From contig CAWKLL010000024.1 of NCBI GenBank assembly GCA_963850255.1, positions 372,001 to 436,000 of the forward strand: DNA of 64,000 nucleotides, written 5' to 3'. Made by a program: the position numbers and the translations under genes. Positions 50,659 to 59,618 of the stretch are shown piece after piece; within the stretch, counting starts at the first letter, position 1; each line of letters begins with the position of its first letter. Source of the DNA: J054 sp963850255. GTDB taxonomy: Bacteria > Pseudomonadota > Gammaproteobacteria > Steroidobacterales > GCA-2729495. Below the pieces are notes generated by a model. The model made no database searches. It worked only from the letters and a program-made list of their open reading frames with translations, and had not been told where the DNA came from.

Positions 50659-53553
50659 ATGAATCAATACATAGATAGCCATAATCTGCCGCAGATTCTT
50701 GCCGGCCCGGTGCAGGACTGGTTCGCTCAGCATGCCGGCGAGGAAGGGCTCGCTGCCTGGCTTGGCAAGCAACCCGAGGTTGCTGCTGAATTGCCACGCA
50801 TTATTGCCTGTAGCAGTTATCTCAGCGATACGCTGGCTCGCTACCCGACGGCGTTGGTCGAATTGGTTGAGAGTCAACGTCTGCAAAGAGCGCTTGAGCC
50901 CGATGAGCTTGAGATTCTGTTTACGCAGAGTTTGCCCAACTCATTCAGTGAAGCGGATTGCGAGCGTACTTTGCGACGACTGCGGCATCGCGAACTGCTG
51001 CGCATCGCCTGGCGCGACCTGGCGGGTATGGCCAGCGTTGAGGAGACCCTGCGGGAGTTATCGGCGCTGGCAGATGTTGCGATCTGCGCCGCCCTGCGCT
51101 GGAGTCTCGCCGCGCTGGCGCCTGCTTACGGCGAAGCCCTGGAAGCCGATGGCACACCGGCAGCTTTCCTGGTTCTCGGTATGGGCAAACTCGGTGGTCA
51201 CGAGCTGAATTTTTCTTCCGATATAGACCTGATTTTTCTGTATTCCGATCAGGGTGAAACCAATGGCAGTCGCAGCGTCAGCAATGAGCAGTTCTTTCGC
51301 AGTCTCGGCCAGAAAATTATTGCGCTGCTTAGCAAGCAGACCGCCGATGGCTTTGTCTATCGCGTCGACGTTCGCCTCAGACCCTTCGGTGACAGTGGCC
51401 CACTGGCTGTCAGTCTGCCGGCCCTGGAGGCCTATCTGCTGCGGCATGGTCGTGACTGGGAACGTTACGCCTATGTGAAGGCCCGTGTTATTAACGATTG
51501 GCATGGCACTGCTGCCATGGAAGATGAAATCCTGCGGCCATTTGTTTACCGGCGCTATCTTGACTACGGCGTGTTCGCGTCGCTGCGCGAAATGAAAGCG
51601 ATGATTGCAGCTGAAGTAGAGCGCAAGGAATTTCGCGACAACTTGAAACTCGGCGCCGGTGGGATCCGCGAAATCGAATTCATTGTTCAATCCTTGCAAC
51701 TGGTACGCGGCGGTACCCTGCCGGATTTACGCGAACGCCGGTTATTGCCGGCTCTGCAGCAACTGGTCAGGCATCGCCTTCTGCCGGAGGCGGTGGGCGA
51801 GGAGCTCGCGCAAGCCTATGTCTGCCTGCGCCGCGTGGAAAACCGTTTGCAGGCCATTGCCGATCGGCAAACCCACAACCTGCCGGATACCGAGTTGGAT
51901 CGGGCACGGCTGGTGCTGGCTAACCGCAGCGCCGACTGGGATGCGCTGCTGGCCGAGGTGAACGCCCATCGCGAGCGCGTCGCTGGTCATTTTCGCAATA
52001 TTGTCTTCCGTGGCGCCGGTGAGGCCGACGATACCGACGAGACAGATAGTCTGGCCATGGCCTGGGCAGAGCATGCCACGGCCGAGCGATTGGCCAGTGA
52101 GTTGCAGCAGCTGGGTTATACGGACGCGGTTGCGGTGGCAGAACAACTCGCTGCGCTGCGGGCCAGTGGTGCCTATCGGCGTATGAGCGAAGCCGGTCGG
52201 CAGCGTTTGGATCAGCTGCTGCCGGACCTGGTTCGTGTAGCGGCTGAACAAACGGCGCCGGCGCGGGCCCTGCAGGGCGGCCTGACGGTGATTGAGGCGA
52301 TTGGTCGGCGCTCTGCCTATTTTTCCTTGCTCAATGAGAATCCGGCCGCGCTGCAGCGTCTGTTGGCACTGTGTGGCAAAAGTGACCTGTTTGTTCGACA
52401 GCTTGCGGCACACCCGGTACTGCTGGATGAGCTGCTCGATCCGCGGGTGTTCAGCGAGCCCCCGGATGAGGAAGCCTTGCGTCAGGATTTGCAGGAAAGG
52501 CTGGCGGCCTGTGCTGAGGATGATATTGAGGCTGCCCAGTTCGCGCTAAGTCATTTTCAGCAGGCCGCGGTATTTCGCATCGCAGTAGCCGATTTAAGTG
52601 ACGCCTTGCCGCTGATGAAAGTTAGCGATCGGCTGACCGCTACCGCCGAGCTGGTGATCGCGGCGGCGCTGGACTTGTCCTGGCGGGAACTCATTGCGCG
52701 CCATGGTGCGCCCTGTTGCATAGACAATGGCGAGTCGCGCGCGGCCCAGTTTGCCGTGGTCGCTTACGGCAAACTGGGTGGCCTGGAGTTGGGTTACGGG
52801 TCTGATCTCGATCTGGTTTTCGTGCACGACTCTTGCGGTGAAGAGCAGGAGACTAACGGCGAACGCCCGCTCGACAACAACCGGTTTTTTGCCCGGCTGA
52901 CTCAGCGGATCATTCATCTGCTCACGGTGGGTACGGCAGTGGGTAGTTTGTACGAAGTAGACACGCGCTTGCGCCCAAGCGGCCGTTCCGGCGCACTGGT
53001 TTCCAGCCTGGTGGCCTTTGACCGTTACCAACGTGAAGACGCCTGGACCTGGGAGCATCAGGCCTTATTGCGCAGTCGTGTCGTGGCCGGTGACAGCGGG
53101 GTTTCGGCGGCCTTTGCCAGTCTTCGTAGCAAGGCGTTGACCGAATATGTGCGGCGCGACAGTTTGCGTCAGGACGTTGTGCAGATGCGCGAACGCATGC
53201 GACGCGAATTATCCAAAGGTGGCGACGAAAGTTTTGACCTCAAGCAGGATCCGGGCGGCGTGGCTGACATCGAATTCATTGTGCAGTACCTGGTTCTGGA
53301 GCATGCTGCTGACCACCCCCAGCTACTGACTTATTCGGACAATATCCGTCAGCTGGAAGCCCTGGCTGCAGCGACCTTGCTCGACCAGGCTACGTCCGAG
53401 GCGCTGGCCCAGAGCTACCGGGGTTTTCGTACCCGCATGCATCGCCTGTCATTGGCCGGTGAGCCGGCGCTGCTGCCGGCCGCGGAGGTCAGCGAGCTGG
53501 CCGCGCCGGTTAAAGCGGCCTGGCAGCGTCTGTTCGCAGAGAGCGGCGTGTAG
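50659..53553 (+). CDS. glnE: Bifunctional glutamine synthetase adenylyltransferase/deadenylase
   Basis: Adds and removes AMP on glutamine synthetase in response to nitrogen status through PII. The 964-residue protein contains two nucleotidyltransferase domains: the N-terminal one with GMGKLGGHELNFSSDIDLIF (removal) and the C-terminal one with AYGKLGGLELGYGSDLDLVF (addition), joined by a helical regulatory part. E. coli GlnE is 946 residues. The ATG at 50659 is preferred; a TTG at 50626 would add 11 residues. No clear ribosome site distinguishes them. Confidence 0.96.
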   Translation: MNQYIDSHNLPQILAGPVQDWFAQHAGEEGLAAWLGKQPEVAAELPRIIACSSYLSDTLARYPTALVELVESQRLQRALEPDELEILFTQSLPNSFSEADCERTLRRLRHRELLRIAWRDLAGMASVEETLRELSALADVAICAALRWSLAALAPAYGEALEADGTPAAFLVLGMGKLGGHELNFSSDIDLIFLYSDQGETNGSRSVSNEQFFRSLGQKIIALLSKQTADGFVYRVDVRLRPFGDSGPLAVSLPALEAYLLRHGRDWERYAYVKARVINDWHGTAAMEDEILRPFVYRRYLDYGVFASLREMKAMIAAEVERKEFRDNLKLGAGGIREIEFIVQSLQLVRGGTLPDLRERRLLPALQQLVRHRLLPEAVGEELAQAYVCLRRVENRLQAIADRQTHNLPDTELDRARLVLANRSADWDALLAEVNAHRERVAGHFRNIVFRGAGEADDTDETDSLAMAWAEHATAERLASELQQLGYTDAVAVAEQLAALRASGAYRRMSEAGRQRLDQLLPDLVRVAAEQTAPARALQGGLTVIEAIGRRSAYFSLLNENPAALQRLLALCGKSDLFVRQLAAHPVLLDELLDPRVFSEPPDEEALRQDLQERLAACAEDDIEAAQFALSHFQQAAVFRIAVADLSDALPLMKVSDRLTATAELVIAAALDLSWRELIARHGAPCCIDNGESRAAQFAVVAYGKLGGLELGYGSDLDLVFVHDSCGEEQETNGERPLDNNRFFARLTQRIIHLLTVGTAVGSLYEVDTRLRPSGRSGALVSSLVAFDRYQREDAWTWEHQALLRSRVVAGDSGVSAAFASLRSKALTEYVRRDSLRQDVVQMRERMRRELSKGGDESFDLKQDPGGVADIEFIVQYLVLEHAADHPQLLTYSDNIRQLEALAAATLLDQATSEALAQSYRGFRTRMHRLSLAGEPALLPAAEVSELAAPVKAAWQRLFAESGV

Positions 53554-53597
53554 CGTTGCTATACTCGCCTTCCTGCTGAGGTTCGAGTCAGACATTG

Positions 53598-53816
53598 ATG
53601 AATGCGAAACAGCCAACGGCCTCTGCGGCCGGCAGCATCCAGCCTAACGCGCAGAATCACTACGAGATCAGCCGTGCCGATCTGCCGCTATCCTGTCCGA
53701 TGCCGGGCATGGCACTGTGGAATTCGCATCCCAAGGTGTTCCTGTCCATTGAGGATACCGGCCGGGCGAAGTGCCCTTATTGCGGATCTACGTTTTCCCT
53801 GGCAGACAGGGCCTGA
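53598..53816 (+). CDS. Zinc-finger protein of the CHCC family
   Basis: A 72-residue protein ending in AKCPYCGSTFSLADRA; with an upstream Cys (LSCPMPG) and a His (NSHPKV) this gives the zf-CHCC pattern, related to the zinc-binding NDUFS6-like subunit of respiratory complex I. Bacterial members are small, of unknown role, and often found near glnE, ilvE and LPS genes as here. The ATG at 53598 is chosen; it lies 44 bases after glnE. It ends 11 bases before the glycosyltransferase start. Confidence 0.88.
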   Translation: MNAKQPTASAAGSIQPNAQNHYEISRADLPLSCPMPGMALWNSHPKVFLSIEDTGRAKCPYCGSTFSLADRA

Positions 53817-53827
53817 CGCGTTCTGCC

Positions 53828-54904
53828 ATGTCCGGGCTGACGCCCTGTATCGCGCACATTAATCTGGCCCCCGCGTATCGCGGCGGCGAGCGGCAAACGG
53901 AACTTCTGCTGCGGGGTCTGGCCGAAGCCGGCTGGCGTCAGTGCCTGATAGCCCGCCGCGGCGCGCCTTTGGCAGAGCGCTGCGCCGAGATTCCCGAACT
54001 GACGATTCGCGCGGTAGCCAACAATGCCCTCAGCGCTACGCGCGCGCTGGGCCAGGTGGACCTCGTGCATGTGCATGAGGGCCGGGCTATTCAGGCCGCC
54101 TGGCTGAACAGCCTGCTGCGCGGCACACCGTACCTGGTGACGCGCCGGGTGCAGCGCGGTCCGCGCCATACCGTGGCCAACCGGCGCATGTACAGCGGTG
54201 CCATGGCCCTGGTAGCAGTCTCCGCCGCCATTGCGGACTCGTTGCTGCAACTTGATCCGGCGCTGGGTGTTTGTGTTGTGCCCGACGCCAGCAGTGAACT
54301 GGTCAGTGACCCTGAAGTCGTTGCGCGGATTCGCGCGCAATACGGTGGCCAGCTGCTAATTGGCAACGTGGCGGCGCTGGTTGATTCGCACAAGGGTCAG
54401 CGGCAGATCATTTCACTGGCGCGGCGCCTGCGCGACGAGCATCCGCAGCTGGCGTTTCTGCTGGTCGGTGGCGGTGAAGATGAAGCGGCTTTGCGCGCCG
54501 AGGCGGCCGATCTGGATAACCTGCATTTTGCCGGCTACGTGGATAACGTCGGCGATTATCTGGCAGCCATGGATGTATTTTTCTATCCTTCCCGACATGA
54601 GGGCCTGGGCTCAGTCCTGATTGACGCCATGGCCTTCGGTTTGCCGGTGGTGGCAACCCGGGTTGGCGGCATACCGGAAATAATTAGTGATGGCGAAAAC
54701 GGAACCTTGTGCGCGGTCGACGATCTGGATGCCCAAAGCGAGGCTTTGCTGGGGCTGGCCGCGGATCCGGGCCGGCGTAAACTGATTGCCGACAACAATC
54801 GTCGCAAAGCGCGACAATTCGAGCCGGCGGAGATGGCCAGCAGTTATGCGGCCATATACCGTCAGTTGCTGAAAACCAGTCGCATGGAGCAATCAAGCAG
54901 ATGA
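53828..54904 (+). CDS. Glycosyltransferase family 4, probable LPS core enzyme
   Basis: A 358-residue GT-B enzyme. The N-terminal half shows the acceptor side (INLAPAYRGGERQTELLLRGL) and VDLVHVHEGRA; the C-terminal half has the donor-binding pattern HFAGYVDNVGDYLAAMDVFFYPSR with EGLGSVLIDAMAFGLPVV, which contains the family EX7E motif. It probably adds a sugar from a nucleotide donor to the LPS core or another glycan; acceptor and sugar are unknown. ATG at 53828 is chosen because the fold begins there. Its stop overlaps the hldD start. Confidence 0.86.
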   Translation: MSGLTPCIAHINLAPAYRGGERQTELLLRGLAEAGWRQCLIARRGAPLAERCAEIPELTIRAVANNALSATRALGQVDLVHVHEGRAIQAAWLNSLLRGTPYLVTRRVQRGPRHTVANRRMYSGAMALVAVSAAIADSLLQLDPALGVCVVPDASSELVSDPEVVARIRAQYGGQLLIGNVAALVDSHKGQRQIISLARRLRDEHPQLAFLLVGGGEDEAALRAEAADLDNLHFAGYVDNVGDYLAAMDVFFYPSRHEGLGSVLIDAMAFGLPVVATRVGGIPEIISDGENGTLCAVDDLDAQSEALLGLAADPGRRKLIADNNRRKARQFEPAEMASSYAAIYRQLLKTSRMEQSSR

Positions 54905-55839
54905 TTATCGTGACCGGCGGAGCCGGCTTTATCGGCAGTAACCTGGTGCGCAGGCTGAATGCCGCCGGAGAGACCGATATCCTGGTGGTTGATGAGCTCA
55001 GTGATGGCAAGAAGATTTTTAATCTGTCTGACTGCCGCATAGTCGACTATCTGGAAAAGGATGAGTTCCTGCGCCGGCTGCGTGCCGGTGATGATTTGCT
55101 CAGCAAGGCACGCGCCGTCCTGCATAACGGCGCCTGCAGCACGACCACCGAGTGGGACGGCCGCTACATGATGGAGACCAATTTTGAGTTCTCCAAAGAG
55201 CTGCTGCATAGCTGTCTGAACAGCTCGGTACCGCTCATCTATGCATCTTCGGCTTCGGTTTACGGTGCCGGTCAGGATTTTCGTATCAGTCCTGAGTGCG
55301 AACATCCTATCAACGTGTATGCCTTCTCGAAGCTGGTATTCGATCAGTACGTTCGCCAGTTCCTGCCAAAGCCTGATTCACAGGTTGTTGGCCTGCGCTA
55401 TTTCAACGTCTATGGACCCGGAGAGTCGCACAAGGGCAGTATGGCCAGCGTGGTTTGGCATTTTCACAATCAGTTGCTGGAAAGCAACGAGGTTCAACTA
55501 TTTGCCGGCAGCGATGGTTACGCAGACGGCGAACAGCGTCGCGACTTCATCCACGTCGATGACATTGTGAATATCAATCTGTGGGCGCTGGCAAATCCGA
55601 CCGTATCAGGGCTTTTCAATGCGGGCACCGGTCGCAGTCAGACTTTTAACGAAATTGCCCAGGCAGTGATCGATTGGCACGGCAAGGGCAGTATTCGCTA
55701 CGTGCCGTTTCCGGAGCATCTGCAGGGCAGTTACCAGAGCTTTACCGAGGCAGATATTTCCAGTCTGCGTGGCGCAGGCTACAGCGATGATTTTCTCAAC
55801 GTGCAGCAAGGCGTAGCCCGCTACCTGGACGCGCTCTAG
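54901..55839 (+). CDS. hldD: ADP-L-glycero-D-manno-heptose-6-epimerase
   Basis: Converts ADP-D-glycero-manno-heptose to the L,D form used for the LPS inner core. The 312-residue short-chain epimerase has the NADP-binding GGAGFIGSNLVRRLN, YASSASVYGAG, the catalytic Tyr/Lys in VYAFSKLVFDQY, GLRYFNVYGPGE and RRDFIHVDDIV. ATG overlaps the upstream stop (ATGA), and waaF follows after 21 bases, so substrate supply and transfer are encoded together. Confidence 0.97.
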   Translation: MIIVTGGAGFIGSNLVRRLNAAGETDILVVDELSDGKKIFNLSDCRIVDYLEKDEFLRRLRAGDDLLSKARAVLHNGACSTTTEWDGRYMMETNFEFSKELLHSCLNSSVPLIYASSASVYGAGQDFRISPECEHPINVYAFSKLVFDQYVRQFLPKPDSQVVGLRYFNVYGPGESHKGSMASVVWHFHNQLLESNEVQLFAGSDGYADGEQRRDFIHVDDIVNINLWALANPTVSGLFNAGTGRSQTFNEIAQAVIDWHGKGSIRYVPFPEHLQGSYQSFTEADISSLRGAGYSDDFLNVQQGVARYLDAL

Positions 55840-55860
55840 CCGCGCCGGCAGCGGCAATTC

Positions 55861-56862
55861 ATGGCCTCGGCTGAACAGGTATTAGTGGTCGGCCCGGCCT
55901 GGGTCGGCGATATGGTCATCGCCCAGTCTCTGTTCAAGTTGCTGCAAGGGCAGGGCGCAGCGGCTATTGATGTGCTGGCGCCGGCCTGGTCAGGACCATT
56001 ACTGGCGCGCATGCCGGAGGTTCGCCAGGCCTTAACCCTGCCGCTGGGTCATGGTGATCTGGGCCTGGCTACGCGCCGCCGGCTCGGCCGATCGCTGCGT
56101 GCTGCCGGTTATACGCGGGCGATTGTTTTACCGCGTTCCTGGAAATCAGCGCTGGTACCGTTCTTCGCCGGCATACCGCAGCGCACCGGTTTTGATACCG
56201 AAATGCGCTACGGCCTGCTGAATGACCGGCGCCGGCTGGATCGCCGGCGCCTTGATCAGACGGTCAAGCGATTTCTGGCCCTGGGCGCGCCGGCTGATGC
56301 GGTTTTGCCAACACCGCCTTCGCCCAGCCTGTCCGTTGATGGCGACAACCTCGCGCGCTTAACCGCACATTTCGGTCTGCAGGGGCCGGCCGTGGCCCTG
56401 ATGCCCGGTGCAGCCTATGGCCCGGCAAAGTGCTGGCCGCTGCAAGCCTATGCCAGCCTGGCCGAACGCATAGTCGAAAGCGGCCGGCAGGCATGGGTGC
56501 TGGGCTCATCGGCAGACCATGCCGCGGGAGCGCAAATTTGCGGCGGGCTTGGTGCTGCGGCCAGAAACCTGTGCGGGGAAACCCAGCTGGCCGATACCGT
56601 GGATCTGCTGTCCATGACCGAAGCCGCCGTCAGCAATGATTCCGGGTTAATGCATGTGGCTGCCGCCGCAGGGACCCGGGTGGTCGCCATCTATGGTTCC
56701 AGCTCGCCGGCTTATACGCCGCCACTCACCGAGCGGCGCGAAATAATCTACCTTGATCTGGACTGCAGCCCTTGCTTCAAGCGCGAGTGCCCGCTCGGTC
56801 ATCTGCGTTGCCTGCGCGATATCAGTCCGGCCCAGGTCTGGACAGCGCTGGATCTGGATTAA
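55861..56862 (+). CDS. waaF: LPS heptosyltransferase II
   Basis: Adds the second heptose to the LPS inner core from ADP-heptose. The 333-residue GT9 enzyme shows VVGPAWVGDMVIAQSLFKLL, GYTRAIVLPRSWKSALVPF, IPQRTGF, the donor loop LMPGAAYGPAKCWP and the C-terminal SNDSGLMHVAAAAGTRVVAIYGSSSP. This set is characteristic of WaaF rather than WaaC. The stop shares the palindrome TTAA with the convergent kdoO stop. Confidence 0.95.
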   Translation: MASAEQVLVVGPAWVGDMVIAQSLFKLLQGQGAAAIDVLAPAWSGPLLARMPEVRQALTLPLGHGDLGLATRRRLGRSLRAAGYTRAIVLPRSWKSALVPFFAGIPQRTGFDTEMRYGLLNDRRRLDRRRLDQTVKRFLALGAPADAVLPTPPSPSLSVDGDNLARLTAHFGLQGPAVALMPGAAYGPAKCWPLQAYASLAERIVESGRQAWVLGSSADHAAGAQICGGLGAAARNLCGETQLADTVDLLSMTEAAVSNDSGLMHVAAAAGTRVVAIYGSSSPAYTPPLTERREIIYLDLDCSPCFKRECPLGHLRCLRDISPAQVWTALDLD

Positions 56863-57764
56863 GCAGCGGCGCGCAGCAGGTTGATGGGGGCCAGTTCCGG
56901 CATGCGGCAGTTTTCCAGCGGCAACACCGCGGTATAGATCAACGCATGCTGGCCCGACAGGCAGGCGTGACTGACCATATCGGTGAATACCATCCAGGCG
57001 CTGAAAGGCCCGAAGCGAAACTCATGGTGACCCACCGGGTCTGCCTGAAACTCCGGCGTATCCTTCATGAAATTGTGAAACCGGCGCATCGCCCGGTCGT
57101 AGGGGCTGCTGTCGAGTACTTTGGCCAGCGGTAAGCCGGCTTTCGAGATGCCTTCCAGCGCGGAACTTCGCAGTTTGTCCGTCAGGCTTTTTTCCAGCCG
57201 GCCGACTTCCTCAGCGGTGACTCCGGCCTGTTGGCCATAGCGTTGCAACAGCTCAGGTAGCGCACCCTTGGTTGACCAGACACGATCTTCCACAGGATTC
57301 ACGTTGACGAAAAAGCGCAGCAAGCGGTTGCCGTCCGTTGCGCCGTAGGCGCCGGCATCCACGTGAATCAGCTCGTTACTCGCATGCGGTTTCAGATCGC
57401 GGCCCTGCTCCTGCATCGGCCGGAAGCTGCAGGTGCCAACGTTCATACCGCGCGTCAGCGTGGGCATTACGCTTTGCAGGAAGGCCGTGACCCGGTCGCG
57501 ATGATTGGTCAGGCTGCGATAGGCCAGTTCGGCGATGGGTGAATCATCGTGCAGGCCTTTTACCTGGTCAGCTTCCGGGTGATAGCTAACGTTCTTGAGC
57601 TTTAGTTGCTTCGGCAGTTCATTGCGCAGCAATTCCAGTTCATCGTTGTCGGGCAACTCAATAGGGTTCGGTATGAACTGAATGATGTTGCCCTGTTCCA
57701 GCAGATCGCCAACGCTGTCCGTGGCGGCACTGGCCAGTCGCTGTGCGTCAAAGGTTTCCAACAT
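56859..57764 (-). CDS. kdoO: Kdo 3-hydroxylase (iron/2-oxoglutarate dependent)
   Basis: Matches the Kdo_hydroxy family, whose members hydroxylate Kdo of lipid A-Kdo at C3 to give Ko, using iron, oxygen and 2-oxoglutarate. The 301-residue protein has the HxD iron motif at H134/D136 within ELIHVDAGAYGATDGNRLLRF, then FFVNVNPVEDRVW, and later GHHEFRFGPFSAWMVFTD and SGQHALIYT, where a further His ligand is expected. No signal peptide. Known enzymes come from Burkholderia and Yersinia; the call rests on motif memory rather than a search. It sits inside the LPS block, convergent with waaF. Confidence 0.82.
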   Translation of the reverse strand: MLETFDAQRLASAATDSVGDLLEQGNIIQFIPNPIELPDNDELELLRNELPKQLKLKNVSYHPEADQVKGLHDDSPIAELAYRSLTNHRDRVTAFLQSVMPTLTRGMNVGTCSFRPMQEQGRDLKPHASNELIHVDAGAYGATDGNRLLRFFVNVNPVEDRVWSTKGALPELLQRYGQQAGVTAEEVGRLEKSLTDKLRSSALEGISKAGLPLAKVLDSSPYDRAMRRFHNFMKDTPEFQADPVGHHEFRFGPFSAWMVFTDMVSHACLSGQHALIYTAVLPLENCRMPELAPINLLRAAA

Positions 57765-57816
57765 GATTTACACCCTCCGGCGAAGACGCCAAGTTTAGCA
57801 GCCGGCCGGCTCGCAG

Positions 57817-58887
57817 TTATGCGGGTTTTCCGCTACTGGACAGGGCCTGATCGACCTTGGCCGTCACATCGGCGAGGGTAATCAGATCCATGGCAGACGG
57901 GTCGCGGACCCGGGTGCCCCAGCGCATTTCGTCGACACTTTTCCCGTATTCACGTTGCACCGCTTCGGGATATTTATCCACCACCAGGTGCTGGCAAAAA
58001 TACGGTGCAGCGCGGAAGCGATTGGTCGTGGCGTACAGGCCAACCACTGGCGTGCCAACGGCTGTGGCCATATGCGCAGGTCCGGAATCCGGGCAGATTA
58101 CCAGGCGCGCCGCGGCGATTATGGCCAGCAGCTGCTTGAGGCTGGTCTCGCCCACCAGGTTGCTGACCTGGTCACCGCAGCCGTCGGTGATCACCCGGCC
58201 ATATTCGCGCTCAGTGTCGGTGGGTCCGCCGGTGACTATGACGCGCGCGCCGCGCTCCTCAACCAGCCAGCGTGTCAGGGCGGCGTAATTCTCCGCGCGC
58301 CAGTTACGAAAATTTCGAAAACGCGGGTTCGAGCAGGGGCTGATCACGACCACCGGTTGATTGCCGGCGCAGAGTTCCGCAGCCATCGTCCGGTCATCGT
58401 CGCTCAGCGGAATATCCCAGCGCAGTTGGCGCTCGGTCAGGCCGAAATACTCGGCAAAGCCGAACAGGCGGTCCATCACATGCACACGGTCCTTGGCTTC
58501 GGTTCGCGCGTTGACGAATAGTTGCTGAAAATCATTGACACGACCGCCCAGTCCCAGTCGCAGGTCCGCATGCACACGCCGGGAAATCAGGTTGGCGCGC
58601 ATATTGGGATGCATATGCAGCAGGAGCGGAAACTGTCGCTGGCGCAATTGCAGTTTGATCTTGCGGCGACTGGCCTGCGGGTCGCTTTTGTCGAAGGTGA
58701 TAAACTCGACGCCACTCAGCCCCTCGAAGAGACGCTGTTCAGTGCGGCCGATAATCCAGGTGACAGGCGTATCCGGCCAGCAAGCCTGAAAAGTTCGCAG
58801 CACCGGAACTGTATGACAGCAGTCACCGATGGCCGAAAGCCGGATCAGGCAAATAGCCTCCGGCGCTTGCTCCCGGGAAAAGGACAT
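57817..58887 (-). CDS. Glycosyltransferase family 9 (heptosyltransferase-like)
   Basis: A 356-residue GT9 enzyme. It starts ICLIRLSAIGDCCHTVPVLR, the classic heptosyltransferase opening, and has the donor-site pattern SPCSNPRFRNFRNWRAENY and LVICPDSGPAHMATAVGTPVVGLY. It could be WaaC (first heptose) or a third heptosyltransferase; the sequence alone does not decide. ATG at 58887 fits the fold, and that ATG overlaps the divergent kdkA ATG at 58886 in the palindrome CATG. The frame is open upstream to 58983 but would run into kdkA. Confidence 0.9.
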   Translation of the reverse strand: MSFSREQAPEAICLIRLSAIGDCCHTVPVLRTFQACWPDTPVTWIIGRTEQRLFEGLSGVEFITFDKSDPQASRRKIKLQLRQRQFPLLLHMHPNMRANLISRRVHADLRLGLGGRVNDFQQLFVNARTEAKDRVHVMDRLFGFAEYFGLTERQLRWDIPLSDDDRTMAAELCAGNQPVVVISPCSNPRFRNFRNWRAENYAALTRWLVEERGARVIVTGGPTDTEREYGRVITDGCGDQVSNLVGETSLKQLLAIIAAARLVICPDSGPAHMATAVGTPVVGLYATTNRFRAAPYFCQHLVVDKYPEAVQREYGKSVDEMRWGTRVRDPSAMDLITLADVTAKVDQALSSSGKPA

Positions 58888-59618
58888 GACTAAGCGGCGC
58901 ATCGAGCGGATTGGAAAGAACGTGATCCTATACGATGCCTCGCTGGTCAGCCAGATCAGCGAGGTCATTGTTCGATCCGTCACGGTATCCGGGCGCGCCG
59001 GAGGCGCCGGGTTATGCGGGGGGTCGCGGCAGCACGCTGTTTATCCGTCACGCTGATCAGGACTGGGTGCTGCGCCATTACCATCGCGGTGGTTTTATGG
59101 GTCGCTGGCTGGACGACCAGTTTGCCTGGCTGGGCCTGGAAAACAGCCGTCCCTACCAGGAGTATTTGTTACTCGAGGAGCTGGCCCGGCGTGACTTGCC
59201 CTCGCCGAAACCAGTGGCGGCGAGGGTTCTGCGTCAGGGGCTTATTTATTCGGCCGACCTGATTACCTTGCGGATCCCGGATGTCGTGCCCCTGTCCGCG
59301 CGGCTGGCAAGCGATGGTCTGGCCGAAGGTGCCTGGCGGGATGTGGGTCGGCTGATCGGACGTTTTCACCGCGAAAATATTTTTCATGCCGACCTGACGG
59401 CGCACAATCTGCAGATCGACAGCGAAGATCGTTTGTATCTGCTCGACTTTGATCGCGGCAAGGTGATGGCCGGTCCAGGCCCCTGGAGTGAAGCGAATCT
59501 GCAGCGACTGCATCGATCATTGCGCAAGATCAGCGACGACGGCAGCGTGAGTTTCAGCGCGCATGAATGGCAGGCTCTGACCGCCGGTTACAGCGAAATC
59601 TATTCGCTGGCGCGGTAA
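58886..59618 (+). CDS. kdkA: Kdo kinase, one frameshift near the N-terminus
   Basis: ATP-dependent 4-phosphorylation of Kdo on lipid A. The N-terminus MTKRRIERIGKNVILYDASL is in one frame and the rest, from FDPSRYPGAPEAP, in the next; one extra base between about 58955 and 58975 joins them, giving 243 residues, the family length. The kinase-like core shows the catalytic HADLTAHNLQI and the metal-binding LLDFDRGKV. If the break is real the protein would be lost or start late. The last 19 bases overlap the convergent lpxL. Confidence 0.88.
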
